From the NCBI RefSeq assembly GCF_004122035.1, contig NZ_SAXA01000001.1, positions 372,001 through 436,000 on the forward strand: 64,000 nt of DNA, read 5' to 3'. Made by a program: the position numbers and the translations under genes. Each line of letters begins with the position of its first letter. Positions within the stretch are counted from its first letter, which is position 1. This document shows, piece after piece, positions 63,460 to 64,000 of this stretch. The notes beneath the pieces are model-generated. The model worked only from the letters and a program-made list of their open reading frames with translations, was not told the DNA's origin and did not search any database. Origin of the DNA: Ancylomarina salipaludis (GTDB lineage Bacteria > Bacteroidota > Bacteroidia > Bacteroidales > Marinifilaceae).

Positions 63460-64000
63460 TTAATTTAATTCTTTTTCCTCAATTATCGAATTGATAACAG
63501 CAAATATGATAATTGCAGCTAATTTTGAACTGCGATTATCTTCATCGAAACGAGGAGCGATTTCAGCTATATCAAAACTAAGCACTTTTCCTGACCGAAT
63601 CATCATCTTTATTAAAGTTAAGATTTTTTCGGGATGCAAACCAAAAGGCTGAGGAGCACTCACTCCAGGTGCATAAGCTGATGAAATCACATCAGAACAA
63701 AGCGTAAAGTAGATATTTTCTTGCTTTTTGGCATAACGCATCAAATCCTGACCAATATTAAACATGTTGGCAGATGTAATATCCTTAGCCATAATATATT
63801 TAACATTTAAGGAATCCGCTTTTTTAAACAGGCTGACTGTGTTACCATATTGCTGAATACCAGCAACCATATAATTAAAAGCTTTATTCTTACGCTGGCA
63901 ATCATCTGCAATTTGGGAAAACATCGTTCCGGAACTACTGCCATTTTCGTATGGACGCATATCGAAATGCGCATCCAAATTAAAAATCCCTAAACTTTGC
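63460..64000 (-). CDS. hutG: Formimidoylglutamase-like arginase family protein (5' part outside window)
   Basis: The reading frame runs off the window edge and only the C-terminal 180 residues are present. The manganese-binding motif LDAHFDMRP lies near the visible N-terminus and FDIAEIAPRFDED supplies the second metal segment, with a GVSAPQPFGL-type loop between them. This combination fits formimidoylglutamase or a close ureohydrolase, which cleaves N-formimidoyl-glutamate in histidine breakdown. The frame continues upstream of the TTG at 63978 with SLGIFNLDAHFD in frame, so that TTG is not a start. Other hut genes would be expected beyond the edge. The product could also be another arginase-family enzyme. 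Confidence 0.82.
   Translation of the reverse strand, partial: QSLGIFNLDAHFDMRPYENGSSSGTMFSQIADDCQRKNKAFNYMVAGIQQYGNTVSLFKKADSLNVKYIMAKDITSANMFNIGQDLMRYAKKQENIYFTLCSDVISSAYAPGVSAPQPFGLHPEKILTLIKMMIRSGKVLSFDIAEIAPRFDEDNRSSKLAAIIIFAVINSIIEEKELN

Noticed and set aside
1-64000. Search for a defence island, prophage, IS element or tRNA-linked insertion
   Set aside because: No transposase, integrase, restriction, retron, CBASS-like or phage structural gene, and no tRNA or attachment-site repeat, was recognised.

Overview
This window is AT-rich chromosomal DNA from a member of the Bacteroidota. Its family content fits the Bacteroidales/Marinilabiliales side of the phylum; the assignment is inferred from gene content, not from a marker-gene comparison. 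The clues are a type IX secretion (T9SS) type B cargo with SprB repeats next to a PorP/SprF protein, FtsX/MacB-type permeases controlled by a sigma-54 regulator, a thiamine uptake operon of receptor, PnuT and thiamine pyrophosphokinase, many starts without Shine-Dalgarno sequences, and repeated -7 boxes of the form TAnnTTTG. A [FeFe] hydrogenase points to anaerobic or fermentative life. No rRNA, tRNA, IS element, prophage or CRISPR array was seen. The genes look like vertically inherited core and lineage genes.

Layout. 0-10 kb: a large alpha-2-macroglobulin (minus), a secreted MORN/YwqK-like protein, xseA-xseB (exonuclease VII) and a PBP4-type D,D-carboxypeptidase. 10-17 kb (minus): two outer-membrane beta-barrel proteins, a TPP-riboswitch operon (TonB receptor, PnuT-type transporter, thiamine pyrophosphokinase) and two tandem thioredoxins, one exported and one cytoplasmic. 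17-23 kb: CCA-adding enzyme, a group B-like [FeFe] hydrogenase, then an NtrB/NtrC-like two-component pair on minus. 23-31 kb: an intergenic region with a sigma-54 promoter and paired 16-bp dyads, followed by permease, ATPase, permease, a 94-residue unknown protein and a secreted protein made of three copies of an unrecognised domain.

31-45 kb: a 3157-residue surface protein (five N-terminal modules of about 360 residues, 14 SprB-like repeats, type B sorting domain), its PorP/SprF partner, a beta-helix lipoprotein and an exported endonuclease/exonuclease/phosphatase-family protein, closely spaced as one operon. 45-54 kb: YceI, a nitronate monooxygenase/FabK-like enzyme, an M16 peptidase pair, a long RelA/SpoT enzyme, a Fur-family regulator and PurA. 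54-64 kb: a flippase-like membrane protein, a sugar module (MFS transporter and ROK kinase diverging from an AraC regulator), a DUF4097 repeat protein, a ferredoxin-NADP reductase-like protein, RlmN, a LacI regulator and a formimidoylglutamase-like gene cut by the window edge.

The parts most worth following up are the sigma-54 control region with its permease operon, the repeat architectures of the giant T9SS protein and of the triplicate-domain protein, and a promoter followed at once by a terminator-like hairpin upstream of the nitronate monooxygenase gene. I found no clear new defence or mobile system.
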